Positions 48,076-60,883 of a stretch of 64,000 bases of DNA are shown here, in pieces. The position numbers and the translations under genes are program-made. Each line of letters starts with the position of its first letter. The first letter of the stretch is position 1. The DNA lies in contig JAFMSR010000017.1 of NCBI GenBank assembly GCA_022818135.1, positions 39,106,392 to 39,170,391 of the forward strand, given 5' to 3'. The notes below the pieces were generated by a model. That model searched no databases, was not told the origin of the DNA, and was given only the letters and a program-made list of their open reading frames with translations. The DNA is from Saxidomus purpurata (Eukaryota > Mollusca > Bivalvia > Venerida > Veneridae).

Positions 48076-48699
48076 TACCTTACTTAATGTTAAAAAAATG
48101 AAAATGAAGAACCTGTCTGTAAAATAAACTTTTCATGGTGGTTTGACCAAAGATCTGAATTATTCAATGCATAAGATAACAGTTTAAGTACTTAATACAA
48201 ACATTTACAAAGCAACATTATCATTATAATTTTTATTGTAATTTATTTGGCCATATTCCTCTCCAAAATTAATATATATTTTTCACCATTTTTTACAAAA
48301 AAATCCTCTGAAAATGTTGAAACAAATCTGTACTTTATTTAAGAGTTGGCCAAAACTGTTTTAAGACGTAAGTTGGTCATAAATTCAAGCGCTTCAGAAT
48401 TATTTCTTTCAACTATTTGATACCTTTCCTATGGAATAGTCACACCATTTTTCGTTTGTTACAGATTTTCGCATTCTTTGTTATTTTTCAACGAAACTGT
48501 GTTCAAAGGTTCTAAAAAAATGATAATTGGCAAAAGAATAATGTCATTAACATACTTGATAGATTTTGTTCTTTATTACATTTTACACTATATTTTATTC
48601 ATTTTCTAAAAATTTCCTCCCGAAAAGGCCCTCCCCTTTCCCTCAGACTGAAAAAAACACTGTTTGATAACACATCTTTCACCTTAAATGTTTGGGTTT

Positions 48700-49270
48700 T
48701 TTTGGGGGAGGGGGCTTCTGTGGGTTCACTCTCCTCATTACGCTTTCAATTGTTGGATGGGGGGGGGTCGGGGGGGGGGGGGGGGGGGCGAAATGAAGAG
48801 CAAATACGTTTGAACCATATCAGCAGACAAGCACAATTTGACGATTTTTTTCAATCCATTTTAGACCAAAACTTGCATTTACTCATTTACTTGAACACCT
48901 GCATTACCAGTACATTAAAATCAAGTTCTAAAATGCGCCGATTCACAGTTTTGAAAGGGCGGCCGTTTTTCGGCAATAGAGTAGACAAAATTACGCGCTA
49001 GATGTTGGGAATTTCAAACAACACCGTGTCATATTAATTGTTCACACTTGCCGGTAATTGAAGTTTAAAATCATGCCGTCACAAGATGTTGTTAATTGGC
49101 CCTAATTATTGCATCATTTCAAAATAATCGGGGGGGTGACAAACACGGCATCTGTCAATCATAGCCCACGATAATTGCTGGGGGGGAGTTTGACGCGCTC
49201 CAGAGCGAATTGAATACTGGCGATTGACAGGGACTGATTGGGGGGCGGTCTTAATGGGGGGGGGGGGAAT
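48700..49270. repeat. G-run-rich stretch
   Basis: Several runs of 6-17 G (48760-48789, 49130-49136, 49181-49187, 49256-49267) within otherwise ordinary sequence. A 99-codon frame across them contains a poly-Gly run and is not supported. It may be a degraded element, with read error in the runs. Confidence 0.4.
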
Positions 49271-49552
49271 TTTAGAAAAGTTTCATTTTAATTTTGTTTG
49301 GGTCAGTGGGTGCGATTTGTCGTCCTCGGAAATTTAAGGAAGTCAACGCGTCGGCGGGGGCCTGTTGGCACTGGTCCAATTTTGGGGAATTTACGGCCGG
49401 ACGGCGCTTTGGAAGGGCGCCCCCTGCTTTTTCACATTTTGAGATGAATTTGCATGCAAAATATTGTCATATTTGCAAGTTAAGCTGAAAGAGTTAATCT
49501 TAATTGTGACACCTCATTTAAGCCATCTCATTCAGTACAATTTTTAGCTTTA

Positions 49553-49988
49553 ATAGATGGAGTCCAGCAGAGCTTTTGCCATGGTGGTTTGTCTGTCGTC
49601 TGTCTGTAAACTTTTCCATGATAATGCTCTACAGGTCACAGTTTTCATTCAACTGTCAGCAGATTTGCTCAGAAAATTCTCTGTAACATGTAGATGATCC
49701 CTATTAGTTAGTGGGTCAAAGGTCAAGGTCAGTGTCCTGAACTTCGAAAATCTTTTCCACTCAATATCTTGAGGTATGTTTGACCCACAGTCTTCAAACT
49801 TTACAGGATGATTGGTCTTAATGAATAGATAATCCCAATTATTTTAGGTCAGTGGGTTAAAAGTCAGTGACCTTTCACAGCAAACTTTGAAAATCTTTTC
49901 CACTCTATATCTTGAGATCTACATCACCCACAGTCATCAAACGTCATAGGATGATTGTTGTTATTGAGTAGATGATCCCTACTGTTTT
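49553..49988. repeat. Dispersed repeat with GTCAAAGGTCAAGGTCAGTG units
   Basis: The head GATGGAGTCCAGCAGAGCTT is followed by about two and a half units around AATCTTTTCCACTC(A/T)ATATCTTGAG and ACAGGATGATTG. It directly abuts 49990-50893. Confidence 0.55.
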
Positions 49989-49989
49989 T

Positions 49990-50893
49990 AGCTCACCTGA
50001 CACCCGGGTCTAAATTGACCCCACGCGGGTGGTCACTTAGTTTTGCATAGGCTTTTATATAGGAAAAACTTTAAAAATCTTCTTCTCTGAAACCACAAGG
50101 CCTGTAGCTTGGATATTTAGCATGTAGCATTGGCCTCCACCAAGATTGTTCAAATTATGACACCCGGGTCAAAATTGACCCCGCGCAGGTGGTCACTTAG
50201 TTTAACATAGGCTTATTTAGGAAAAACTTTAAAAATCTTCCTTCTCTGAAACCGCAGATATTTAGCATGTGGCATTGTCTAGTGGACCTTTACTAAGATT
50301 GTTCAAATTATGAGCCCTGGGCCAAAATTGACCCCGCCCGGGGGGTCACTTGGTTTAACATAGGCTCATATAGGAGAAAAACTTTAAAAATCTTCTTCTC
50401 TGAAACCACAAGGCCTAGAGCTAAGATATTTAGCATGTGGCATTGTCTAGTGCACCTTTACCAAGATTGTTCAAATTTTGAGCCCTGGGTCAAAATTGAC
50501 CCCGTCCGGGGGGTCACTTGGTTTAACATAGGCTCATATAGGAGAAAAGCTTTAAAAAAACTTCTTCTCTGAAACCACAAGGCCTAGGGCTGAGATATTT
50601 AGCATGTAACATTGTCCAATCGACCTTTACCAAGATTGTTCAAATCATGACCCACTGGTCAAAATTAACCCTTCCCGGGAGGGGGAGGGGGCAAAAGCAC
50701 TTGATTTCACATAGGCTTTATAGGGAAAACTTAAAAAAAACACACAAGGCCGACAGGCAGATAATAGATATTTGAAATGTTACTTAGCATTGTGTAGTGG
50801 ACCTCTACGAATTATGTTAGAATCATGAGCCGTTGTATTATAGCAAATGGTAGTCAGGTGAGCGATATAGGGGCCATCATGGCCCTCTTGTTT
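49990..50893 (+). mobile_element. AACAAGAGGGCC-family foldback repeat, full copy
   Basis: Starts AGCTCACCTGACACCCGGGT and ends TAGTCAGGTGAGCGATATAG, then GGGCCATCATGGCCCTCTTG. The ends pair as AGCTCACCTGA/TCAGGTGAGC. Inside are five units of ~165 bp very like those at 43050-43922. Confidence 0.7.
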
Positions 50894-50983
50894 GGGGTCA
50901 GTGGGTCAAGGTTACAGTGAACTCTGTTAGCTTTTCAGTTTTCCTCAATAACATTGCAAAAGATTTTCACAAAACTTACTCAG

Positions 50984-51034
50984 AACAGTCCAGTCAGACC
51001 AGTAGAGTGATACTGGCCCTTTTGGGCCTCTTGT
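50984..51034 (+). mobile_element. Terminus of a repeat ending ..GGCCTCTTGTT
   Basis: GACCAGTAGAGTGATACTGG then CCCTTTTGGGCCTCTTGTT is close to the reverse complement of 8704-8752. Confidence 0.65.
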
Positions 51035-51269
51035 TATTTGCTTGCTCGGCAAGAATCTTTTTCTAAGCATGCAGTATGTTCAGTACAAAATGCGTACAAC
51101 ATTCATATAATGCATACAGAATATGCAATTCCAAGAAAACACAGAAAACAAACAAGTCTTGTATGTAATTTAAAACCCAAAAAAAAGAGAAGAAAAACAT
51201 TGTCTCCAGGAATTTCTTCAAGCTGTGATTGTACCCGTTACATTATAGGAAAAAATTATGAATTTTCAG

Positions 51270-52190
51270 GGCATCATAAAAAGAAACAAGAAAAGGAAAG
51301 ACGTGAAGCCCAAGAGAGAGAGGAAGCGCTTGCTAGAAGTATGCAAGCTGTTACCCCTCCCAGATATGAAGGTATGGGCCCTGGGTTCATGCCTCAGAGA
51401 TCACCAAGGTACCATTCCCCACAGCAGTTACACCCAATATCTATGAGTAGAGCCTCACCTGGTACACGGATGAGGTCTCCAGGCAACAGACATCAGCCGT
51501 ATCCAATGACACGCCCACCAAGAGCTTCACTGAGTTTTGATCAGAGTCGTCCGCCTGGGCAAGGACCTGGTTCTGTCCCCATGAAGCTGCCAATTGGAAA
51601 TAGAATTGATGGACAAGTGATTAAAATAGAACCGGACGATGACGATAAGTCAAATCAAAGTGCAGGTGAAGGCACTGGTGTTCAAAATCCAGTGGACATA
51701 AAGACAAATGTTTCAGAATCTAGTCAGCCCTCATCCCCCTCTGTTAAACCCTCCACACCCTCTCAAACTCAAGGACCATCAGCATCGGATAATGACGATG
51801 CTAGATCAGAATCATCCACATCCACCATTCCAAATGAAGCATCAGATCTCAAATTAAGTGACACTGCCCCACCAGGGGGTCTTAGTTTAGATTCAGACTT
51901 ATCAAATATTATATCAGCATCATCATCAGTAACTGACTCAAATGTTCAACAGCCTTCAACCATGCAAGACTCAAATGAAATACAAACTTCTGTAGGGCTG
52001 GACCCAAATGTTAGTGTTAAGGTTGAATCGGCAGGTGATTCAGAAATGGATTTAGAAATAACGGGTGTGGAGTTAGGCCAGAGACCTTTGCAGGAGCCAA
52101 TGAGCTCCCAAGAATGGATGGCAAATGTTCAAAATGTTATGCAAGGTGCTTCAGGGAGCTCAGCTGATATGTCTGGTCAACAGGGTTACA
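51270..52190 (+). CDS. Plus-strand zinc-finger gene, common exon 3 (charged helix and disordered linker)
   Basis: A 921-nt exon, residues 83-389, with acceptor AATTTTCAG|GGCAT and donor TTACA|GTAAGT, phase 1. Joined to exon 2, the split codon is AGG (Arg). It begins with the charged helix HHKKKQEKERREAQEREEAL, followed by the Pro/Arg-rich RSPGNRHQPYPMTRPP segment and the SUMO-type site IKIE. It then has a Ser/Asp-rich region with a second site, VKVE, and the closing SSQEWMANVQNVMQGASGSS. The open frame extends upstream to 51038, but that part has no match in the paralogue and contains repeat sequence, so it is taken as intron. From about 51682 to the donor it is almost identical to the minus copy; before that it has indels and many replacements. 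Confidence 0.9.
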
Positions 52191-52240
52191 GTAAGTGTCA
52201 CTTTTCCATTTCTTTGATATTCTACCATCCTCCAATTGCC
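51682..52240 (+). other. Tract nearly identical to 27527-28080 (reverse strand): probable gene conversion
   Basis: By eye, 51749-52190 differs from its minus-strand counterpart at nine of about 440 positions, four of them silent. The match runs about 45 bp past the donor into the intron and then stops. Exon 2 of the same genes differs at 25 of 157 positions, nearly all silent. Selection on protein cannot explain low silent divergence and an identical intron edge, so recent conversion between the inverted copies is inferred. Confidence 0.75.
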
Positions 52241-54611
52241 AGAATTTGCAAGGTCTTGAGGGTAAGGGATTATGATAATACACCACATTCTTTACTGCAA
52301 AATTATTTGGAAGTGATGACAAATTTAAGCTCTGTGTAAGAATGTTTTCACTGGAAGAAAAAAATGTCAGGCACTCTGGGTTAAAGATCCAAGATACTGT
52401 TGCTTTAAAAAAAAATCTTTTTGAGATTTATTTGTTTACCCTGACTGAAGAAAAGTTAGTACATCAAAATGTTTATCAGGGACTCCCTATTTGAAATCAT
52501 AATGAAAGCACTTGAAATTTAATGTGTAATGAAAAATAAAGTATCCCTAATGTTACAAAATGACTGCTGTGGTGTTTAGAAAATACGTCAAAGAACAATC
52601 ATGATTCCAGTCTTATCGAAACTGAAATAAAACTTGAAGACTAGTGAAATACATTTCTACTTGTGTCCTTTGTGTAAGTTTCAGCTGACATTTGAATGCT
52701 TGTTACAGGGAAATAGCTAAGGATTAGAAATGTGGGAGATTTATTTGAAGGTTTGCGAAAAATGGTAAAATGTCCAGAAACTATCACTCAGTCCCACTGA
52801 ACATTCTAAAATGGTTTGTTTATAGGCCCAGAAGTAAGTTTTTATGGAAAATATATAAACAGTCTTTAACACCACATGTATGTATGTGACTGGGTTAAAT
52901 AGTAAATATCCGTTCTTTGAGATAGCATTATAAATGTCCTCTGAAGTTGGGTCAATGTCAGAATGTTACTGTTGCAAGCCAATTTTTAACCAAGATGCAG
53001 TGTTTGACTTCCTACTTTATATATGTACACAGAGTTCAAATATGTGCATATTCATTATTGTACAGTTTAATCTGCTTTAAAGGTTCAGAGAAAACCATTT
53101 GCTACATGAACTGCTTGTGCAGGTTGATGTTTTGGAACAATTACACAGACAGTCCAGTAGATATTTAATGTATACAGGCTTGTCAAATCAGGGCATTGGA
53201 GGATGGCTGACAGAACTCAACAGGTCCTTGCTGATGGTGCATGTATTGAACTTCTCCTCTCTCAGTTTATGTTGCTATGAAATATCTCGTAGCTTTTTGA
53301 TGCATTAAGTCAGTAATGTCACATGTACATGAGAACAATCATTTTGACCTGCTTGAAATGCATGAACTACATTACACAGAAGAAGAAATGCAAATAACTC
53401 TCAATGCAGCCCGACAGCTCATGATGTTCGAATAAAATCAAATGTTGAATTTAATCTCAACAGCTTTTATCCTTTTTAGTTACATTCAGTGCAAAGAAAG
53501 CAGAAGTTTAACATGATAAAATTTTAGTGACTTAATGCATAAAACTGCTATTTTATTACTGGATGAGTAGATGAAATGTGTAAAGCACTGAGTAATGGTC
53601 TAATTACATACTACTGTTAACAGTCTTTACTGAGGCTGATTACAGTAGAATAAATGTGATCTCCTTTTGCCCGATGAAATCTTTAAATGTCATGGCAACT
53701 AACTTGAACATGTTGAAATGAAAGTAAAATTTAGGTCTCGGTACAGAAATAATCTAAATTGCAAGTCTGTTTCTGTTTAAAATAGAAGGTCCAGTGTGGC
53801 AGGGAATTATGCCATAATGCATGGTCATCTCACCTTGCAGCCTTTTATTTGCTATTTTCTGGAAATATCAGTTATTGCAAATCTTCTGCGAGAATTCGAT
53901 AATTTCATGTGAAACTTGTACATTAGTGTGAACTATAGACACACGCTTACGGTAAATTCTTTCAGAATTGAGTATACATCTTTTGTAACTCCTTGCGACT
54001 ATTATGTTGCCCTTAATTTGGTTAAAATAACAGACCTGATGTAACTGGAATGTGTTTGATTAGCATCTATAGGCCATTTATACAGAAAAGATATGATGTT
54101 CCCATTTTAGATGGCTGTGTCTCGATTCTGTTAGAATTCAGTTTTTAGGATTTTTGACCGTTAGAAGACTAAGAGTCTGCCTAAGACTAAGAAGCTGCCT
54201 TAAATTCTTATATTCATCCCAATGATTGGCCTATTGAAAAGCGTGTTTGATCATAGACTGGGAAGATCGGTTACTTTACACGTGTTACAGTCGTGTCCAA
54301 GACAAAGAACAAGCTGAAGGTAAGTGCTTAGCGTTAGAAGAATTAAAGTAAAAGATATGATAAATATATACCATGTATACCATAGTCACATATCCCACAT
54401 GCCATTCAACTTGGTCTGAAGAACTGCTTTACTGTTCAATGGGACAATAGACTAGTAACAGACCTTCTGATACAGGGATCTGTTGACATTAAGTTAAAGC
54501 TAACAAAATGAATCCTAAGGACTTGGTGCACTGAAAGTTAGAAAGTCTGTTATTTGTACATGTAAGCTATGAAGATTGTATCATTTATGATTCCACATAG
54601 TGTACATATAT

Positions 54612-55469
54612 ATATATACCGTAATGGTCCATGTATTAGTCGCACCAATGTATAAGACGCACACGAAAAATCAGAGAAATTTCAGGGAAAAAAATTATTT
54701 CAAGTATAAAACGAACCTGAAATCAATAAAACTTCTGAAAGACAGGAAAAATCGGACATTTTGTTTACTCCGTGACTCGTTTCATTACGGAATCGTGTTA
54801 ATCACTTTGGGTATAAGACCATTAAATCGCCAATAAACATCGAAGTACCGTAAAAAGTGAATTAAATTTGACTTGTAATGAGTGTGTTTGACATGTGTCA
54901 GAAGGTTATGAGTAAAACTTAAAAAACTCTAGTACTTAAAAGGACTTCATTTTCTAAACAGTCAACACCTACTCAAACTTCTCATTCTAAAAGGTTCTCA
55001 AATTACCGATATGTGCGGCAAACATCAAACCCGATAATTGATTGTTTGCAAAACTTTCGGGAGGTGTTTATTGTGAAACAGTCATTAATTGCTTTGCCTT
55101 TCAATAAAAATCGTTTTCTTGATATTTATTCATAAATTATGCATGATATTGTATTTATTTTCATCGTTGATTAAATAATATTTTTCATCTTGAATTATTT
55201 CAAAACTCCCGTAGGTGTCTTTTTCTCAACGAAATCCGTAAAAGTGCGGAACCGTACGGGGACTTAGACACCCATTCCGAAAGATTTACTCCCTTTGTTT
55301 CAATACTCTTGGTAAACAATAAAGCTAATTTGAACAGAATTTGTACGTTTTGAATCTTTGAAAAAATGGGATTGAGTTCTATATTAATGTATAAGACGCA
55401 TCAAGCTTTTGAACACGATTTTGGACGAAAATAAGTGCGTGTAATACACGGACGATTACGGTATATATG
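54612..55469. mobile_element. 0.86 kb MITE with ATATACCGTAAT ends
   Basis: Left ATATATACCGTAATGGTCCA, then TGTATTAGTCGCAC. The right end, inverted, gives ATATATACCGTAATCGTCCG, then TGTATTACACGCAC. GTATAAGACGCA occurs just inside both ends. No transposase frame. This terminus style (GTATAAGACGCAC) is familiar from MITE-like repeats of many animals. Confidence 0.75.
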
Positions 55470-57709
55470 TTGAGGAGAGGAGGAGGTCATACATGGACAG
55501 TTGTGTCTTTGAAATATTTAGTATTACTATTGGTAAAAGGTTGAAAGAATAATGGTGCATTTGTACCACTTGCATTTTCTATTTGGACATACATGTAAGG
55601 ATTAAAGACAAGAAAAGGAAGAAAAATGTAGTTGTAAATAAATACAATTACAGTGTATCTTAAGACTGATCTGTTGTGTTCTGTCCATTTTATACCCCCT
55701 GCAGAGTAACCATAGTTACCAAAATATAGAACAAAAATTTGTTGTAAACTTTGACTTTTGGAATTTAAAATGTGTTTGATAAAGATGCATCACAATATGA
55801 CAAAGCACATTTAATCTTGTGTTCTTTTTTTCAAACACACAATGTGAAGGTTCTAGTTCTACCATAAAAATTCATTATTTATGTAAGCAATTATTCATTT
55901 TAGGTAAAAAATGTGTACCTCTGCAAGGGCTTTTGTTATAAATTGCATAAATTTGTCACAAAATGCATATGTATAACATTAACATACATGTTAGTGATGA
56001 TGTTAATGCTTGATACAAATGAAGGAGAAAAATCCTTTTCTTATAAATATCAAGTGTATAAAATCAAGAAATGTATATGAATTAACTAATATTGTGTCTT
56101 GTTACCATGGTAACTTAGCATTAAGGCATTAATTGCTTGTTCCTAGAAGTATTTTGCAACATGGATGTTGGACATATCAAAATTTGTGATTAACCTTTTT
56201 TCGTGATTGTTTCCTTACCAAATGGAGCTGATTTGTCTGAAGAAGTGCAGTGTTTTGACGCAAATATATATGCAGATAAGCTCTATCAATAACTTTAAAT
56301 GTGTACAGAAATTTCTGTGTGCTGCAATGTACTGTAAGTTGGGTAAAAATAGCATTTGAAAATGATACAGGGAAAATGTGGCAATTTATAGCACACAGAC
56401 TGCATCACAAAATCTAAAATTGGTGAGATTATTAATAAATCTACATACATGTACTATGAATCTCCAGAGAAATTTGGCAATTTGAAAAGTATGAAATTCA
56501 GGAAAATAGCAAAACTGAATTGTTCTGAGCATGCTCATCCACAGCTTCGGATGAAAAATTTGAATTTCTCCAAGATTATATATTTTCAAAAACACCCAGC
56601 ACATGTGCAAAATACTGCTTTAGGTGCAAACTTTTGAACCTTGTCTAACATAGAGTTAAGTAGACAGTAGTAGCAATAAGAGCTACCAATATGTGAGAAG
56701 TCATTACCTTAATGTGTATAAGAAAAGAAAGAGTAAGCAAAAAGTAAACATTATAACAAAATACTTCACTGAGCCTTTGATCCAAATATAACTGCTACTG
56801 TGAGAAATTTAAGTGAAGTTAAGTGTGAAGGTCCTACATACGATATTTTTTAAGTAAACAGAAATCCTTAGATATTGACATACATGCATGACATGTGTAA
56901 AGCAAAAGAAAGGAATAGATGTAATGATGCAGAATTGCAGATTGAGTTAGGTGACTTACCATCAGTAAAAGTTGACCCTTGCCAGTTAGGTGACTTTCAT
57001 GTATCCTTTGTAAAGTTGACCATTGCAACTTGAGTGGCTTGTCCACTGTGAAGTTGACCTATGCATCACTTTTCTCATAGTCCAAGTAGAGGGCTTATTC
57101 AGACTCCTCATCCTATTTAAAAAGAAATACAATGGAATATATCTTATACAATGCCAGTGTATAATATATGTACAAACATGTTACATGTTTGAGTGAATAA
57201 AATGAAATAAAGTGAAGAAGGAAATTTTGTTTGTTTTTATTCATGAAGAAAATTGTTCTTTTGGAAAAGAGTATTTAAATAGATTTTGTTGCAGGAATCA
57301 TGTATTTCTGTCTTGAATATTTCTAGACAGTGTTGCCATATGTTACAGTTTAAGATTTTTTATTCTGTCAAGTTACAATTATTATGTTGATCATAGCTTG
57401 AGGCACATATAAATTATATATATACATGAATAACAGTTTAAAATGTTTTCACTTGACTGTTGTGTATAGACAATATTATGTATACATATTTATAGGCCAT
57501 CTTCTAGAAATATTTCCTGAAATATATATGTAGCTTGACTTCTGAAGAAAAAAACTGCTGATACACTCAGATTAGAGTTAATTGTAAAAGTTGAAACTTA
57601 CTATGCAGATTGTGGGAACCTGTTGGGAAATAGCATATAATAATCTGGCGTGTATTTTATGGTGTAATTGCAGGACTCTGTTAACATACAGACTTTTACG
57701 TAGACAGTG

Positions 57710-59935
57710 GCCTTTCATCAGTAGCATTTGAATCAGTTGTTGAAACATCTGTTTGGATAATTATGTTGCTGTACATCTCTTTGAATGAGGTGCTGTAAAT
57801 CTGTTTGAATTAGTTGCTGTTCTCTTTGAATCAGTTGCTGTTTATCTATTAGATGATGTTACTGTACATCTGTTTGAATATGTTACTGTTAACCTGTTAG
57901 ATCATGTTACTGTACATCTGTTTGAATATGTTACTGTTAGCCTGTTAGATGATGTTACTGTACAATTGTTTGAATTAGTTGCTGTTCATCTATTAGATGA
58001 TTTAACTGTACATCTGTTTGAATCTAATACTGTTAATCTGTTAAATGATGTGACTGTACATCTGTTAGAACCAGTTGCTGTTCATCTATTAGATGATGTT
58101 ACTGTACATCTGTTTGAATCAGTTGCTGTTTATCTATTAGAATGATGTTACTGTACATCTGTTTGAATATGTTACTGTTAATCTGTTAGATGATGTTACT
58201 GTACATCTGTTTGAATCAGTTGTTTCACATCTGTTTGAAAAAGTTGTAGTTTGTAGTTCATCTGTTAGAATAAGTTGTTGTTAGTCTGTTGAATAAGTTG
58301 CTTAAAATCTGTTTGAAGAAGTTGTAGTTTACCTGTTTGAATAAGTTACTTAACATCTGTTTAAATAAGTTGCTTAAAATCTGTTTGAATAAGTTGCAGT
58401 TCATCTTTTTGCATAATAAGTAGTTCATATGTGAAGTTGCTGTACATCTGTTTCAAATATTTATTGTTAGTATATCTAAATAAGTTGCTTAACTTATGTT
58501 TGAATAAATTGTAGTTAGTCTGTTGAGTAAGTTGTTTAACATTTGTTTGAATAAGTTTTAGTTTATATGTTTGAATAAGTTGCTTGACATCTGTTTTAAT
58601 ATGTTTAAGGTTTATCTGTTTGAATGAGTTGTAGGTAGTCTGTTGAATTAGTTGCTTAACACATATGTTTGAAGACATTTAGTTACTTTAGTTCTCTTTG
58701 AAAAAGTTTCTTAACATATGTTTGCATTACTTGTAGATCATCTGTTTGAATAAGTTGACGCACATCTGTTTGAATAAGTTTACTCACATGATGTGAGTCA
58801 CATCTGCTTGAACAAGTTGCTGTAAGTCTGTTGAATAAGTTGCTGATCATCTGTTTGAATTAGTCCCAGTTTATCTGTTTGAATTAGTTGCAGTTCCATC
58901 TGTTTGAATTACTTGCAGTTAATCTGTTTGACTTAGTTGCAGTTCATCTGTTTGAATTACTTGCAGTTCATCTGGTTGACTTAGTTGCAGTTCATCTGTT
59001 TGAATTAGTTGCAGTTCATCTGTTTGACTTAGTTGCAGTTCATCTGTTTGAAATAGTTGCAGTTCGTCTGTTTGAATTAGCTGCAGTTCATCTGTTTGAA
59101 TAAGTTGCAGTTCATCTGTTTGAATTAGTTGCAGTTCATCTGTTTGACTTAGTTGCAGTTCATCTGTTTGACTTAGCTGCAGTTCATCTGTTTCACTTAG
59201 TTGCAGTTCATCTGTTTGACTTAGTTGCAGTTCATCTGTTTGAATTAGTTGCAGTTCATCTGTTTGACTTAGCTGCAGTTCATCTGTTTCACTTAGCTGC
59301 AGTTCGTCTGTTTGACTTAGTTGCAGTTCATCTGTTTGACTTAGTTGCAGTTCATCTGTTTGAATTAGTTGCAGTTCATCTGTTTGAATAAGTTGCAGTT
59401 CATCTGTTTGAAATAGTTGCAGTTCATCTGTTTGAATTAGTTGCAGTTCCATCTGTTTAAATTACTTGCAGTTCATCTGTTTGACTTAGTTGCAGTTCAT
59501 CTGTTTGACTTGGTTGCAGTTCATCTGTTTGAATGTATGGTGTTGTACATCTGTTTTAATGTATGGTGTTGTACATCTGTTTGAACTAGTTGCAGTTCAT
59601 CTGTTTCACTTAGTTGCAGTTCATCTGTTTCACTTAGTTGCAGTTCATCTGTTTGAATTAGTTGCAGTTCATCTGTTTGAAAATGATGCTGCTCATCTGT
59701 TTGAATAAGTTGCAGTTCATCTGTTTGAATTACATCTGTTTGAATTAGTTGCAGTTCATCTGTTTGAAAATGATGCTGCTCATCTGTTTGAATTGGTTGC
59801 TGCTCATTTGTTTGAATATGTTACTGTTCATGTGTTTGAAACCATTGCAGTTCATCTGTTTTGAAATCGTTACTGCTCATCTGTTTGAATTTGTCGCAGC
59901 AGTTGACCTTTATGAAATTACTTCTTACCTTTGAT
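57710..59935. repeat. 2.2 kb minisatellite, 24-bp unit
   Basis: The unit is TTGAATTAGTTGCAGTTCATCTGT and variants. The core, about 58860-59770, is nearly homogeneous. The left arm (57710-58860) has diverged units, including two-unit (48 bp) higher-order repeats with GATGATGTTACTGTACATCT. 24 is a multiple of three, so long frames appear on both strands (QTDELQLS/VHLFELVA). These are artefacts. Confidence 0.9.
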
Positions 59936-60339
59936 TCAGTTGCTGTACTTTGTGTGATTCATTTGTCTTTATTCAGTTCAGGGCTCAGGAAATCTCAAAC
60001 TATCCATCATGGCTGATCACAGATTATTTTTTATCCACTTTCAGTTGTGGTTCTAGGTTCTTTCTTTCAATTGTATGTTTTTGAAGAAATTTTCTTATTT
60101 AATTTGTTGATTATATTCAATACTTTGTAATGTTGACAGCTTTAATTGGAACTCCGCTGTAAAGGTTTTTTGGTAATTGAGACAGACACTAAAACAGCAG
60201 TTACTGTAAGTTTAAAAGAATTTATGCAAATTGCTTAGTAAGTTTTAAAATGAGGTAGGGGGGTATACTCACTTGCCTTAATTATGTGGAACAAACTGAG
60301 TAACATAAATGAAAACTAATATGAATGTGAATTCAAATT

Positions 60340-60575
60340 GTGATTCCTTGTCGGCAGCCATGCCTTTGATCTAGTGGGGTCATTTTTTCCTGCTGGCAAC
60401 AATGCATTTGATCTGATGAGGTCATTTTCCCCTTCTGGCAACCACCAAGCATTTGATCTTTTGAGGTCATTTTTCCAAGCTGGAAACCATGCTGTTTTAA
60501 AAAAGTTAAATGTGATTTTATCGATTATTTTCCAGCATTTACGATGATTTTCCAGCATTTACGATGATTTTCCAG
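60340..60575. repeat. Small tandem repeats (~60 bp x3, then 21 bp x3)
   Basis: Three units contain GCATTTGATCT..TGAGGTCATTTT..CTGGCAACC. They are followed by three copies of GATTTTCCAGCATTTAC. Confidence 0.7.
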
Positions 60576-60883
60576 CATTTACCAGTTAGTTTCAGCATTG
60601 ATAGGCTTTTGAGTCAATGCACTGCAGTTCATAAAGAGATGTTTGTTCCTTCATGTGAAGAAGTTGATGACCCTGGTGGTATTTGAACTGGCAGTATTGA
60701 GGAACCTGCGAGCATTGGACACTCACCTGAACCTGGGTTATCTACAGGGGCTGCACCTGAAAATACTCACGAAACATTTAATCAAACACTGTGAAGTTAT
60801 GTTAGGGGTTCTGTTTTAATTTGGAAGTAAAACACCATGCCGTAGATAAGATAGCGTAATAAACAATATTTCATCTGGTTTTA

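Larger units (their letters stand above)
47668..51269 (+). other. Intron 2 of the plus-strand gene
   Basis: 3.6 kb, against 0.86 kb in the minus copy. Holds an (ATC)n microsatellite (48028-48075), G-rich runs (48700-49270), repeats at 49553-49988 and 49990-50893, and a further terminus at 50990-51030. 48080-48690 is plain. Confidence 0.6.

Noticed and set aside
51038..51269. Upstream extension of the exon 3 open frame
   Set aside because: Part is a repeat terminus, and there is no counterpart in the minus copy; the acceptor at 51269 and matching exon edge define the real start of the exon.
53099..53308. Possible extra coding exon in plus-gene intron 3
   Set aside because: No Cys/His fingers, no phase-1 acceptor support, and no match in the minus copy.
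58919..59452. 177-codon frame made of QTDELQLS-like repeats
   Set aside because: It is the minus strand of a 24-bp minisatellite; frames are open on both strands because 24 is divisible by three. It has no start context, no splice signals and no match in the paralogue.
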